A stretch of 64,000 nucleotides of DNA. It comes from Triticum aestivum. Lineage: Eukaryota > Streptophyta > Magnoliopsida > Poales > Poaceae. The notes beneath the pieces are model-generated. The model made no database searches. It was not told where the DNA came from and was given only the letters and a program-made list of their open reading frames with translations. Below are positions 10,965-22,099 of the stretch, piece by piece. The stretch is taken from the NCBI RefSeq assembly GCF_018294505.1, contig NC_057810.1, positions 205,672,113 to 205,736,112 on the forward strand. The letters run 5' to 3'. Made by a program: the position numbers and the translations under genes. The number at the start of each line of letters is the position of its first letter. Position 1 is the stretch's first letter.

Positions 10965-11448
10965 TGATATGAACCTAACCTCGATGCGAGATCCGATCTG
11001 TTGTTGCATCCCGACCTTTCACGACACTCCACCTTCAGCGGCAGTAGCCTCTCACCCGCGCACATGATGTACACGAAATAGAGGGTTTGAACCTTGTGTC
11101 TCAGCACGAGAAAACTAATCTCGATGATGGTACTCACGCACAAAAACAATTTCTACAAAGAAATCACAACACATACTTTTTCTAAAGATCCTTCTAAAAC
11201 TTGATGCGGGTGTTTAGAGGGATCTTTAGGAAACATATGTGTTGTAATTTCTTTGTAGAAATTGTTTTTTCGCATGAGTATCATCGTCGAGATTGGTTTT
11301 CTCGTGCTGAGCCGCAAGGTTCAAACCCTCTATTTTGTGTATATCATGTGCACGAGCGAGAGGCTACTACCGATGAAGGTGGAGTGTCGTGAAAGGTCGG
11401 GTTGCAACAACCAATCAGATCACACATCGAGGTTCGGTTCATATCAGA
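10965..11448. repeat. Large imperfect inverted repeat (hairpin, arms of about 230 bp)
   Basis: The left arm from TGATATGAACCTAACCTCG (10965) is the reverse complement of the right arm ending CGAGGTTCGGTTCATATCA (about 11447), with scattered mismatches. Matching pairs along the arms include CGACCTTTCACGACACTCCACC with GGTGGAGTGTCGTGAAAGGTCG, and the AGAGGGTTTGAACC blocks with GGTTCAAACCCTCT. The centre is at about 11205, with AAAGATCC facing GGATCTTT. Both arms translate to similar short peptides only because they are copies of each other. Confidence 0.8.
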
Positions 11449-12283
11449 ACCCATTACAAATCACCTCTCCCATTGCAAGAAAAATCAATCTAGTTGGCCA
11501 AACCGAATCAATAGATCAGAGAGAAATACAAAGCTATCTTAATCATGCATAAAAGAGTTCAGAAAAGAATCAAATAATATTCATAGATATTCTGATCATA
11601 AATCCACAATTCATCAGATCTCAACAAACGCACCGCAAAAGAAGATTACATCGAATAGATCTCCAAGAATATCGTGGAGAACATTGTATTGACAATCAAA
11701 GAGAGAGAAGAAGACATCTAGATAGTAGCCATGGACCCGTAGGTCTGTGCTAAACTAATCACACATCATCGAAGGGCAGCCAGGTTGATGTAGAGGCCCT
11801 CCATGATCGAATCCCCCTCCGGTGGAGTATCAAAAAGGCCCCCCAGATGGGATCTCACGAGATAGAATCTTGCGGTAGCAAAAAAGAATTTTTGGTGTGC
11901 CCCTGGTATGCGGGGAATATTTGGGTATTTATAAAGCAAATATTATGGTTGGAGGAGCATTAGGGGGCCCACAAGCCCGAGGGCGCACCTCCCGAGCTTG
12001 TCGCCAACTGGTGGCCCCTCTGACCCCCTCCCGAAGGTTCCTTAGTGTCTTCTGGTCCAAGACAAATCCACAAAAAGTTTCATTCTGTTTGGACTCCATT
12101 TGATATTGATTTTCTGTAAAAGACAAAAACAAGGAAAAAATAGCACGTGGCACCTGGCACTAGGTTAATAGGTTAGTCCCAAAAACGATATAAAATAGCA
12201 TAATAATGCATATAAAACATCCAAGATAGATAATATAATAGCATGGAACAATCAAAAATTATAGATACGTTGGAGACGTATCA
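10965..12283 (-). repeat. Gypsy-type LTR with internal sequence on both sides, about 1.32 kb
   Basis: On the minus strand it begins TGATACGTCTCCAACGTATC at 12283 and ends GGTTCATATCA at 10965. On its left is a primer-binding site (10945-10964). On its right, at 12284-12300, lies a purine-rich tract (minus sense TTAAGCTTGGGGATGC) of the kind found before a 3' LTR. It thus looks like the middle LTR of a tandem element array. Its last about 480 bases form a hairpin, described separately. The element family is unnamed here. Confidence 0.6.
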
Positions 12284-12779
12284 AGCATCCCCAAGCTTAA
12301 TTCCTGCTCGTCCTTGAGTAGGTAAATGATAAAAATAGAATTTTATGTGTAATGCTACCTAACATGTTTATCGTGTAATCTTTGTTTGTGTGGCATGAAT
12401 ATTCAGATCCATATGATTCAAAACAAAAGTTTAATATGGACATAAAAACAATAATACTTCAAGCATACTAAAAAGCAATCATGTCGTCTCAAAGTATCAT
12501 GGCTAAAGAAAGTTATCCCTACAAAATCATATAATCTTGTCATGCTCTATCTTCTTAACACAAAGTATTTATCATGCACAACCCCGATAACAAGCCAAGC
12601 AATTGGTTCATACTTTTTAATGTTCTTATGTTTTCAACTCTCATGCAATACATGAGCGTGAGCCATGGATATAGCACTATGGTGGAATAGAATATGATGG
12701 TGGAGCTTGTGTGGATAAGACAGAAAATGTGAAAGTCTCACATCGACGGAGCTAATCAATGGGCTATGGAGATGCCCAC
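12284..12779 (-). mobile_element. 3' internal end of a Gypsy-type element, non-coding
   Basis: Starts at the LTR with the polypurine-like tract (12284-12300) and continues as AT-rich sequence without any supportable ORF. It is cut at 12779 by the next LTR. I see nothing else in this stretch. Confidence 0.5.
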
Positions 12780-14104
12780 TGAAAGTGCTAATTATTGACT
12801 AGAGGGGGGTGAATAGGCAATTTTTATGGAAGTCTTCAGGACATGAAATGTCTTCAAAGACAAACAACCAAACAACACCTACACAGTATGTAGCAAAAGA
12901 TAAACAACACTAGAAAAGTCATAGTCAAGTAAACAGTACAATGAAAGCACAAAGATTAATAGCAGATCGGTAGAACATATCGGAATAGGAAGACAGTATG
13001 AAGACAAATAAGCAATCGGGGAGAATATCTTCACACAGTGAAGTCAAATAGGGCAAGCAAGCAATTACTTCACAAAGCTAAACAAAAGGTAAAGGGTGAA
13101 GGGATACAACCAGTAGCTTGACGAAGACAAGGATTTGGTAGACAAGTTTCAGTTGCTGTGACAACTATACGTCCGGTTAGGGAGGCTGAGATTGAACTCA
13201 GAAGACTATGTCTTCACCTTATTCCACTTGAGCTAAGGACACTTAGTCCTTGCCCAATCAATCTGGTAAGTCTTCGAGGTAGACTTCCAAACCTTCAAGT
13301 GTAATAAGTCTTGGCTCCTCAGAACACGACGTCTGGCTCCTCAATGACTCTTGGCTCCTCAGAACACGACGTCTAACCAACTGGAAGATACACAGTCTTC
13401 AAGTGTAATAAGTCTTCAGATCACGCTGACAGGAAGACTTCAGTGATGCCTAATGCTCTTTGGCTCTGGGTGTTTTGGGTTTTGTCCTCGAAAGGATTCT
13501 CTCTCAAAAGCTTCGGAGGTGGGTTGCTCTCAAACGACAAAAGCCATGCACTAACTTTGAGAAGCCACCAATTTATGGTGTAGGGGGTGGGCTATTTATA
13601 GGCAGGAGGCAACCGATATGTCCGAAATGACCCTATGTCACCAAGGAACTGACACGTGTCCAATGGTCGTATTTCAAACACACGCGGTAGCTTGTCTTGG
13701 ACTACAAGAAAAGATGACTCATCCAACTCTGGATAAGATTCACTCTCATTGCTTCACTCGAAGACATAGGATTTGGGTTGAGCATCACATCAGTTTCTCT
13801 GACTTTGTTCACTTCGACCCCACTTATCAGTTTGGTGGTTCCTATGACTCAAGAAAGAAGAAAATGAAACTACGAAAGAAACTATGTCTTCGCACTCCAT
13901 TGTCTTAAAGTGAATGTCTTCACGAACCACCATTGTCTTCAATGTCTTCATAAATTTTTAGGGGTCATCTCTTTTAGGTAAACCGAATCAATGAGGGACT
14001 TCTACCTGTGTTATCCTGCAATTCTCACAAACACATTTGTCCCTCAACCACGTTTGTTGTCAATACTCCAAAACCAACTAGGGGTGGCACTAGATGCACT
14101 TACA
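12780..14104 (-). repeat. Copia-type 3' LTR, 1,325 bp
   Basis: Minus-strand ends are TGTAAGTGCATCTAGTGCC (14104) and TTAGCACTTTCA (12780), so the outermost bases form the short inverted pair TGAAAGTGC / GCACTTACA. Immediately to the right, the minus strand reads AAGGGGAGAT, a polypurine tract, so the element body lies to the right. The LTR shares the GACTAGAGGGGGGTGAATAGGC text with the Copia LTR at 9254 but is a different family. The repeated GTCTTC words inside are part of the family text. Confidence 0.75.
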
Positions 14105-14665
14105 ATCTCCCCTTGTTTGGTGATTGATGACAAACTGGTTGAAGTTTTCAATGGGGATAAAAATATGTGAAAGTTAAAGAACGCGATCATTGGCTTCATG
14201 AAGTGGAAAGGGCTCTCCCTGAAGATGTGCATACAAGTAATTTTCCTTTGAATGCAAATGCACATGGCAGGTTCTACTTTGTGGAGATCTCCTTCAATTC
14301 ATGAAGACAATTCACCATGCATAGAAAGATGTAGTGAAGATAATGACATGCACAATGAAAAATGGGCGTATGCAGAATGACTTCATGCAGAACGTATCAT
14401 TGCAATAGAAGGTAGCAGCAAAAGTGGCAGACAACCATCAAGGTTTAAACATTACAACTCAAAACCAACAGTTTAAGAACGAGGGTTGCAAAACTTAACT
14501 AAAATAAGCACCCAAACCATACAGACCCGCCTGAAGACTATCAACTCATATGCTTCTCCCGCTTTTGTCAGGAATGACCAAAAAGGAGTGAAGACATAGA
14601 GTGTCTAAGCGTTCCCATGAGGTGTTGGAGAAGATGTTGGGGCAGCTGGGTCATGGTTGGAGTTG
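14105..14665 (-). mobile_element. 3' untranslated internal remnant of the LTR element
   Basis: Follows the polypurine tract of the LTR at 12780-14104 and has no reading frame that resembles pol. It is interrupted at 14666 by the CACTA terminus and no continuation was found on the far side. Confidence 0.5.
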
Positions 14666-15179
14666 CACTACAAAAAAAAGACACATCCGTGACATTTTGC
14701 GCCAAACGAATTTTTCCCCTGTCATGCTTATGACACTTCTATGACGATAATTGGGACAAAACCCGGTATCATCATAGATGTGGTGAGCTCCTACTTCTGT
14801 GATAAAAAATCATGACAGAAAATGGGCTTTTCTTCCTGGGCGGGCCGGAGACGCAGCTGCATGACATTCTTTGGGACGTCCATGACAGAAAAAAAACATG
14901 GTAGAAGCGAGGGCGAGGAAAATTTTAGGGAGTTCCCAGTTACGGTGGGTGGTTAGGGGCCGAGCGATGCGCATTTCTCTCATACACGTACGTGCGTGGG
15001 TGCGAGGGGTTGGGCTCTAACTGGACCCGAGCGAGGTGTTCGCCTAACTGAACCCGAGCGATTGCACTGCAGGCTACGCGTTACTGAACCCGAGCGATCG
15101 ATCGATGGCTGTTAACTGAACCCGATCAAGCGATTCCTTCACTACTGCTGCTAACTGAAGCCGATCGATGCTGCATCTG

Positions 15180-15600
15180 GATGAACAGTGAGCGTTGTTG
15201 GGGGGGTTCGATGAACAGTTCCCGGTAGGGGGTTGGATTAATAGGACCCCGTGGTAGTAGAGGCCATTGCCACTGGATGAACAGGACCTCGATCGAGCCG
15301 GTTGGGGTGGATGAACAGGACCCCGTGGAGGGTTGGATGAACAGAACCCCGTGGAGGGCTGGTTGAACAATAGCCGGTGGAGGGCTGGATGAACAGTAGC
15401 CCATGGATGGGTGGTTGAATAGTACCACATGGAGAGGGCTGGTTGAACAGTAGCCGGCGGAGGAGCGCGCGGTGGAGGTTGGATGAACAGGAGCCCGTGG
15501 ATGAACAGTCGCAGGTGGAGTTGGACGAGGTCGTCGGTGGATGAAAAGTAGCCCGTGGAGGCTGGAGGAGGTCGGCGGTGGAGATGAACAGTATCCCGTG
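15180..15600. repeat. Degenerate TGGATGAACAGnAnCCCGTGGAGG repeats
   Basis: About fifteen copies of a 20-45 base motif built on GGATGAACAG followed by (T/G)A(G/C)CCCGTGGAGG run through this block, for example near 15276, 15310, 15337, 15386, 15481 and 15537. They belong to the CACTA subterminal region. Irregular spacing suggests growth by repeated slippage and duplication. Confidence 0.7.
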
Positions 15601-15605
15601 GAGTC

Positions 15606-15870
15606 CCATTTTGCAGTATGCCACACCCCTCCCGATGAACAGGACCACCGTTTCGACCATAGTGCTCCAACACAAGTCCGTTTCCTCCATTTTGCGGTAC
15701 GCCACACCCCTTCCGATCGACAGGACCCTGTTTCGACCGTAGGAGGTCCAAGAGAAGTTCGTTTCCTCTGTTTTGCGGTATGCCAGACCCCTCCCGATGA
15801 ACTGGATCCTGTTTCAACCGTGGTCGATCGAATACAAGGCCGTTTCTTCCGTTCTGCGGTAATGCCAGGC
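15606..15870. repeat. 81-bp tandem repeat, about 3.3 copies
   Basis: Units start at 15606, 15687, 15768 and 15849 with CCATTTTGCGGTA-like text. They contain GCCACACCCCTCCCGATGAACAGGA and a GTTTCGACCGTAG stretch, split here by mismatches. The period is exactly 81 three times, 27 codons, which keeps several frames open through the array and explains the overlapping long minus-strand ORFs of this region. Confidence 0.8.
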
Positions 15871-16499
15871 CTCGTTTCCATCGGCTGTTCCGTCCAAGCT
15901 GGTTGGCTCCTGATGAACACGACGACGCATTCCGTTTCGACCCAGCCGGTTGGCTCCCCATGAACATGATGACGACGCAGTTTCTTCGTTCCGACCCAGC
16001 CATATACACGAGCCATGGCCGTACGTATGCGCGAGTATATGTTTAAGATCCCGCCCTTATGTACGTATGTGGCCGTATTTTTTGGCGTGTGGCTGTATGT
16101 ACGTGTACATAGTTTAGACGGGACAACCTGAACTGCTACGTGGGGGATTCTACTATGACATGTGCCGCTACTTACTCGGCCACGGTTCATCGTTGCAAAG
16201 CGATCGATTGACCAGTATGTACGTACACGTTCGCGACCATAATGACAATGCTACGTACACTTCGACCAGGTGGGTCCCGACTGTCAGGCACTTCCTTGTG
16301 TGCGAAGATGTAGCAGGTGGTTCCCAGCAGTCAGGGGGCGAATCATTTTTTTGCTTGTAATATGGACGCACTTCCTTGCATGTGAAGATGTAGCTGGTGG
16401 GTCCCAGCAGTCAGGGGGAAACATTTTTTCGCAAAATACGGTGGCCAGTCTGGTGGGCCCTTGCTGTCAGGTGGAGGAATCATTATTTTGTGCGTAATA

Positions 16500-17950
16500 A
16501 GGAGGCACTTCCTTGCTGCGGCCGTGGACCCAGCTGTTAGCCTCTCCACGTACAGTACTCTTCCGATGGAAGTCGTTCCTTGACCACATTGACCATGCCA
16601 CGCCAAGAGCACCAGGGCGGTGGACGACATCGAGGCCTAGGAAGGGGACGACGCGGAGCCGGGGAAGACGCGGCAATAGAAGCCCACGCGAAGAGGAGTA
16701 TGAGGGTTCACTGGTCCGGCTGCGGTGTGAGGCTGCCGTCGCCATAGAATAACATGGGGTGTGGGTGAGTAGAGGGATGCCCTTGCCAACGGTGGGAGTA
16801 GTAGGGGCAGTGAGGCCTGCGCGGCAGCACAACCGGCCATGGGAGGCGTGAGCAGGCGGTCCCGCCAGCGTTGGATTTGGCGGCTGGAGCAAGAAGATTG
16901 GAGATTGAAGAAACATGATGGCCGTTGGATTGACATCCAATGGTTACGTTTGCTAGAATCGTTTGTTAACGTATATAATAAGTAAAAAAATCTTGCATAC
17001 GTGTCAACTTAATAGGCCCACAAGTCATACCATTCCCTTTTTTTTAATTATTTATATATAGCTCATTGCAACTTCTTATGCAATTTATTGCAGTCCTTTT
17101 TTTGTTGGCCAGGGTCAGGGTTAAAAATTTAAACAAAATTTCGCATATTTCTGTGAGTTCCAAACTATTTTTAATATGGAAATGTCGAGCCAGATTTCAA
17201 ATACTTTGAAGATATATTTAAATTAGGTTAAAGCCCAGTGAAATAAGAATCTAAAAATGTGAAAAAATTCAGAAAATATAAAGTAATTGCCAATTTATCA
17301 TCTGTTTTTATATTTACAACCCATTTCATTTTACTTTCAAGAGTTGCAGCCCATCAGGGCATAGAAAAATAAGTAGGCCTGGATTGGGTATTCTTCAAAA
17401 AAAATAAAGTGGGCTCATTTTCACAAAGAAAAAATAGCTGGGCTGGTCATATGGTGAACATAAAATATAAGCCTGGGCTAACGGGCCACAGGCCAGTTGA
17501 AACCCTGCTCCATCTCAACAATAACAAAAAAATACTGCTCAAGCAACTACATCCCAGGTATTAGCCGATCTTGTGTTGTTCTGTTGTCTATTGACTATAT
17601 ACGCTCACAATGTCATGGGTCCCAGATGTCAGGAAACCACTAAGAGGAAGCATTTTCTTTTTCCATACGCTGACGTGGTGGGCCTCTACTGTCATCCTCT
17701 CCATGTACTTCTGCCGATTCCTATTGTTTGCTGATCATGTTGACAACGCGAGAGGGCGGCGCCGCGACGAGCGCACTAAAGCACGCGGAGGACGATGGTG
17801 AGGCCTCGGACATCGGAGTTAACGATTTAGGAGACGGTGGGGCGGCGATGCATGCACTGAGGTGCAGCCAGCCGTGGGAGGCGGAAGCAGGCGGCCCCAC
17901 GGGCATTGGTTTGGTTTTGGCGGCTGGAGGAAGACCGGACTGAAGAAACA
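16500..17950. repeat. Two diverged copies of a 350-430 bp GC-rich block
   Basis: Block I (about 16500-16925) and block II (about 17600-17950) share an ordered set of segments. These are CTCTCCA(C/T)GTAC, GACCA...TTGAC(C/A)A..GC, then (C)CGTGGGAGGCG near 16840 and 17875, GAGCAGGCGG(T/C)CCC(G/A)C near 16850 and 17885, TTGGCGGCTGGAG near 16880 and 17915, and GAAGAAACA near 16908 and 17942. Between them lies AT-rich DNA. Upstream of block I, a GGTGGGTCCCAGCAGTCAGGGGG motif (split by mismatches) is repeated three or four times (16265-16475). What the blocks once encoded is not clear. Confidence 0.55.
16965..17590. other. AT-rich stretch without recognised features
   Basis: Non-coding, AT-rich DNA with homopolymer runs. 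It separates the two copies of the GC-rich block. No ORF, TIR or LTR boundary could be supported. Confidence 0.5.
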
Positions 17951-18474
17951 CGACAGACTGTAAAAGCAGCAGGAGTACTTAACAACCTTAACTGAAACTA
18001 GCAAGGGCACTTAACAACCATAGCTGAAAGCAGTATGAGTAGTTATATAGGTTCAACCGTACAAAGTACGCCTCGAACAGTGCTACTTTGCCTACTGTTA
18101 ACCAAGGGTGAGGCCCCCAAGCCCTAGGACAAGTCCCAGGGGCCACACCACGCATCCACAACCTTCTGAAAGGGGCTTCATCTCGCAATGTGGTCAATAA
18201 ACAGGATATTCGCTTTAGAGCCATGGAAAAGCAGGAGCATAATCTTTTGTCCTATTCTCCAAGATGGACGGGCCTTCATTATTTGAGACCACCCATGAAT
18301 AAGTATCTTTTCACCTCCAAGGGGAATGAAGTAGGTCTACATTAACATCATGTTGTGAGCAAGCGCAAGTCTGACCCGACCATGGTCAGGCATCTGTATA
18401 GGAACAATAGGACTGGGCAGTTTCTGTTTCAAGAAGATCACAGCTGTAAAACTGTGTATAAGCAATAGTTTATG

Positions 18475-19600
18475 AACAACATATATAATAGAAAATAGCC
18501 CGTGCCATAAGTTTCTCGACACAGTTGGACCTGTTCAACGAGCGCAGTAGTGGCACACATATCCCACGTGGCCTTCCACCATTGAAACGCCCCACCAGGA
18601 CCTCAAGACGATCAATAAAGTGTAGGAACTTGTGGATGTCATCCCAGTCAACTACAGTGCCATCAGTAACAGCCGAGTTCTTATAGAATAACAAACGAGC
18701 AACCTGCTTAACTCTGAAAAAGCCTACACGTGCCACTAATTATAAGAAAATATTAGTTAGAAGTAGCATCTTCATGAGAGATTCGTTGCTACTTCTAAAG
18801 TTAAATTGTGATTAATTAGACATAATAGGTGGATTAAGAAGTAATCGAGGCAACAAGCAAGAACCAGATACAAAACTAATATGGATGAACAATTCGAACG
18901 ACATCGGGGTGGAAGATCGTAGTGAAGATGAGACTAGGTTCTGCTATTTCCATCAACATTCATGCGCCAACTTTCAGTCTGTAACACTTGAGAAAGTTTA
19001 TCCAAGTTCGGCCATAAAAAAACTAGGAATCTTCTTGGTTCATGAACCCAACTCGAAATTTATATCCATGGCTTGTCTTCACTGTGACCATTAAACTAGT
19101 GTATTTAGTTATAGCAAGGCTGAGCATCCTGAGTACATGTGTTCTGGTAGAGTAAGTAATGCACTGTAGGAAAAATAATATGAGAACACAATGTATTCCC
19201 TATCCAAATCTAGAAATAGTTTCCTCCTTCACGTCAATGTTGACCATCATACTAGTACCTTTTATCCAAATATAGCAAAACAAATTTCCAAATTAGTCGA
19301 CAGCATGTTCAAAAAACCCCACCCTCCCGGATAGAAAAGAGGATTCTAGGAACATATTGTGCGCATTTTAAAATCCTGTGTTAGTATGACAAGGAACAAG
19401 TGTGGCGTCTCACCAAGGGTGCATAAACCTATAGGGTCATCGCACTTTGGGCACTGCAAATGAAACACACTAGATTCAGTAGGAACAAAAATGCATCAAC
19501 GCCGGCGGCTGCCATCCTAGGATTACCTGCGACCAAGGGACTTGGATTTATCGGGGATGGGTGAAGAATTCGTACCTGGTTATCCATGAGAAAACCCTAT
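18475..19600 (-). pseudogene. Degenerate multi-exon gene relic, possible B3-domain type
   Basis: Minus-strand gene-like pieces. An ATG with a short exon ends in a GTACGA donor (about 19587-19575). A 40-nt exon (19453-19414) lies between TTGCAG and GTGAGA and encodes CPKCDDPIGLCTL, a Cys-x2-Cys pair. Another segment (about 19110-18885) has a frame reading RTWINFLKCYRLKVGA, which resembles the W..F...Y.L..G pattern of plant B3 DNA-binding domains but has two stops. A last segment (18736-18475) is open and encodes WDDIHKFLHFIDRLEVLVGR, which I do not recognise. The upstream region at 19660-19850 is similar to that of the next relic at 27530-27700, suggesting paralogues. B3 is an inference from a short match. 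Confidence 0.4.
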
Positions 19601-19704
19601 TTAATCGCCGAGAGGGGGTTTTCTCTGAACAAGTAGACGAGGGAGAAGGGGATTCAGGCCCAGTGAAATATTGTCGCTTCGTCTGTCCAGCTTACTGCTA
19701 AAGC

Positions 19705-20620
19705 TGGAAAGGTGGGGGTTTTTTGTGATTTGACGGCTCATTGGGCATTACTGCGGCGCTACGACCGAGGTGTGTCTACCATGCAGTTGTGCACTCTAAT
19801 TTGGTGCATATGGCATGTGGACCCCGTTGCCGGATGCCTCACATATCAGCAAAAGGAAGTAGAAAGACAAGAGTAACTAGTTACACATAAATATATTTTT
19901 GACAAAGAGATACTCAATCTGTAAAGAAATGTAAAAATCTTTTATATCACAACTTTATACATAAGAAAAATCAAGGGGAATATGTATAACATATATAATT
20001 ATAAAAAATAGAGTTTTTTTAACACAATATAGATGATTTGGTGATGATGGTGTGCCTGCCATCCTGCAATATAGGCTGTCCGATTTATATCTGACAGATA
20101 GGAAGGACACTATGCCACTTTTGCAAAAAGGTACCCACACACCTCTCCACATTTGCAAATAAGGCCTTCCCTCGTTCATTCTTTTCTCTCACAAGATAAA
20201 ATACTCATACAAATGCATCTTGATGTTACGTGCAACGCATGGGCATTATGGGGGTTCAGCTGAGAATATAATACTCAGACAGGCTCACGGTGCTGGACTT
20301 TGGGCCATACTCCGGTGGGCCTGCATGTTTGGGGCCCATGTGTTCTACCTCAGCGCTTTTCATATTGCAAGCAATCGGTACGGCACTGGTTTTAAATGCT
20401 GTCGCAAGGCGAATACACAAAATTGAATAAAGCACAACAACTGTTGGAATGAAATCGAACGACAGTTCCTAACCAGCAATCAGAGTTGCAATTCTATCAA
20501 CAATATACAATGTAATAAATAATACTGTTGTACTACTTATACACACAGGACACTTGTTTCACCATGCCAGATTATTACATCAAAATCTCTCGGAGGATAG
20601 ATTAGTTCGGTAGTTGTGTG
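19705..20620. other. Intergenic stretch; upstream sequence shared with the neighbouring relics
   Basis: The part at about 19660-19850 (GTGATTTGACGGCTCATTGG and following) recurs at 27570-27700 and, more weakly, at 29500-29600. It thus looks like a repeated promoter or upstream region of a small gene family. The remainder up to 20620 shows no supportable gene or element. Confidence 0.5.
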
Positions 20621-22099
20621 CTGCTACTGAAGAATTTCAAAGTAGATTTGGACCAGCTCTCCTTGCCGAGAAAGTTCGATTTTGACATCATCCCCTACCG
20701 CAAGATATGATTTAGATTTGAACCTTGACCATACTTTAGCATCAATCATCATGCGACCATCCTTTGTACTTATGGTATATTGAGCAGGTTCATTCACACC
20801 AAGGCTATGCATGGTAAGAGAAACTTGGCCACAGTCGCCCGGATTGTTGAACAACTCCCTGGTTACTCAAGGAATTTTCTGTTTGCAAACAAGAAGACAT
20901 ACACAAATAGTTAGATCAACATGTGAATCATGTGAAACAACATGGAAAGAAAAAAGAATGAAGCACTTCGGCAGCCAATGCTTACCAAGAAGGTGGAGAT
21001 GTCGGTTGTTGTAAGGACTTTGGTATATGAAGTGTGAACTGCCGCCCAGCCTGTTGCCGGTGCAACTGCTTGTTCGGTTGCCGATGCACGGGCCGAAGTA
21101 GATGCAAGTGCAAGTGTTGGTGCAGGTGTCGAAGCCGTTGCTGGTGCCTGTGCTGTTGCAACTGGTAGTGCCACTGCTGCTGTCGGAGATGGTGCTCCTT
21201 GTAGAGTTGGTGTCGGTGTTGGAGCACGTGCTGGTGTCAATGCTTGATCCTCCAGTAGATTAGCCTGATACGCTGACGCGGTTGGTGCCCAATCCTCAGC
21301 TCGATCAGGATGAGTTGTTGCCGCTGTCAGTGCTAGAGCAACTGCCGGTGCTCGATCCGTTGCTGAAGGTGGTACCGATGTGCGAGATAGCGGTGATCGT
21401 GTCTGGTCTGCTATGATCAGCTTTCTAACTTGACTAGGCTCCGCGACCGTGATCCAGTTTTTTTCTTCATTTCTTTTAAACGGGAGAAGCACTAATTGTG
21501 GCGTGTTTGTTAAACCAAACTGCGGTTCATCATAGGGATTCAACTTGTACTCAGACAACAGACTGATCCAATTTTTTTCCAGTAATATAAGTGATGGACA
21601 GTGCCTTCATTACTGACACGACATAAGAAGTTAAACCTACAAAAATAGCCATCGTAGAGCAAACCAAACGGTTTATTCTATGATGAATGTCAAATGGCAA
21701 AACCTGCATCGTAAAATTGCAGGAAAAGAAAGAAAACATGACATTAAATCAATAAGATTTAGACAGTGAATCAATAAGATCTACTTGATGTGACACGAGT
21801 GAATCCTTACCAGGAAATCACTATGTTCAAGTACTAAAGAGAAGATTGGTCGTCCAACTACGCGTGGCATGTAGGCCCCCCGCCTACTCCCACAAGCAGG
21901 ACAGTCCAAAGGTCGTGACAAATCATATGGACCGAACATCCATGGGACTGGAAATCCTGGTGGGTGCGATAAACCCTACAATGCATATAGATATTGGAGT
22001 GTAACCATAATTGGTAAACCGTCCTCACAAAAAAGAGGATCTGGATACTTCAAAATATACAGACTGAATTGAGTGGACAGCCATTAACATAGACTATTC

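Larger units (their letters stand above)
14666..16960 (+). mobile_element. CACTA (En/Spm-type) transposon, left end; right boundary unresolved
   Basis: Begins with the terminal motif CACTACAAAAAAAAGACACA at 14666, preceded by TTG as a possible 3-bp target duplication. The subterminal region carries repeated short words (ATGACA / TGTCAT variants near 14716-14890; CTGAACCCGA(G/T)CGA near 15050-15125), as CACTA ends do. It then runs into GC-rich tandem repeats. I did not find the matching inverse end ending in GTAGTG. The right limit given is only where the style of sequence changes. No transposase was seen, so this is a truncated or non-autonomous copy. Confidence 0.65.

Noticed and set aside
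12780..14104. Solo LTR with duplication CCCAC
   Set aside because: The right side carries a polypurine tract and internal sequence, so it is the 3' LTR of a longer element rather than a solo LTR.
15074..16190. Three overlapping minus-strand ORFs (311, 354 and 155 aa)
   Set aside because: They run through the 81-bp and GGATGAACAG repeats in different frames; no conserved domain, and the openness follows from the repeat period.
14666..20000. A complete CACTA element ending near the B3-like relics
   Set aside because: No inverse terminus ending in GTAGTG with matching inner sequence and no second TTG duplication was found, so the right end is left open.
20982..21227. His/Gln-rich 81-aa ORF
   Set aside because: It is another frame of the Ala/Pro/Thr-rich linker exon of the B3-like relic.
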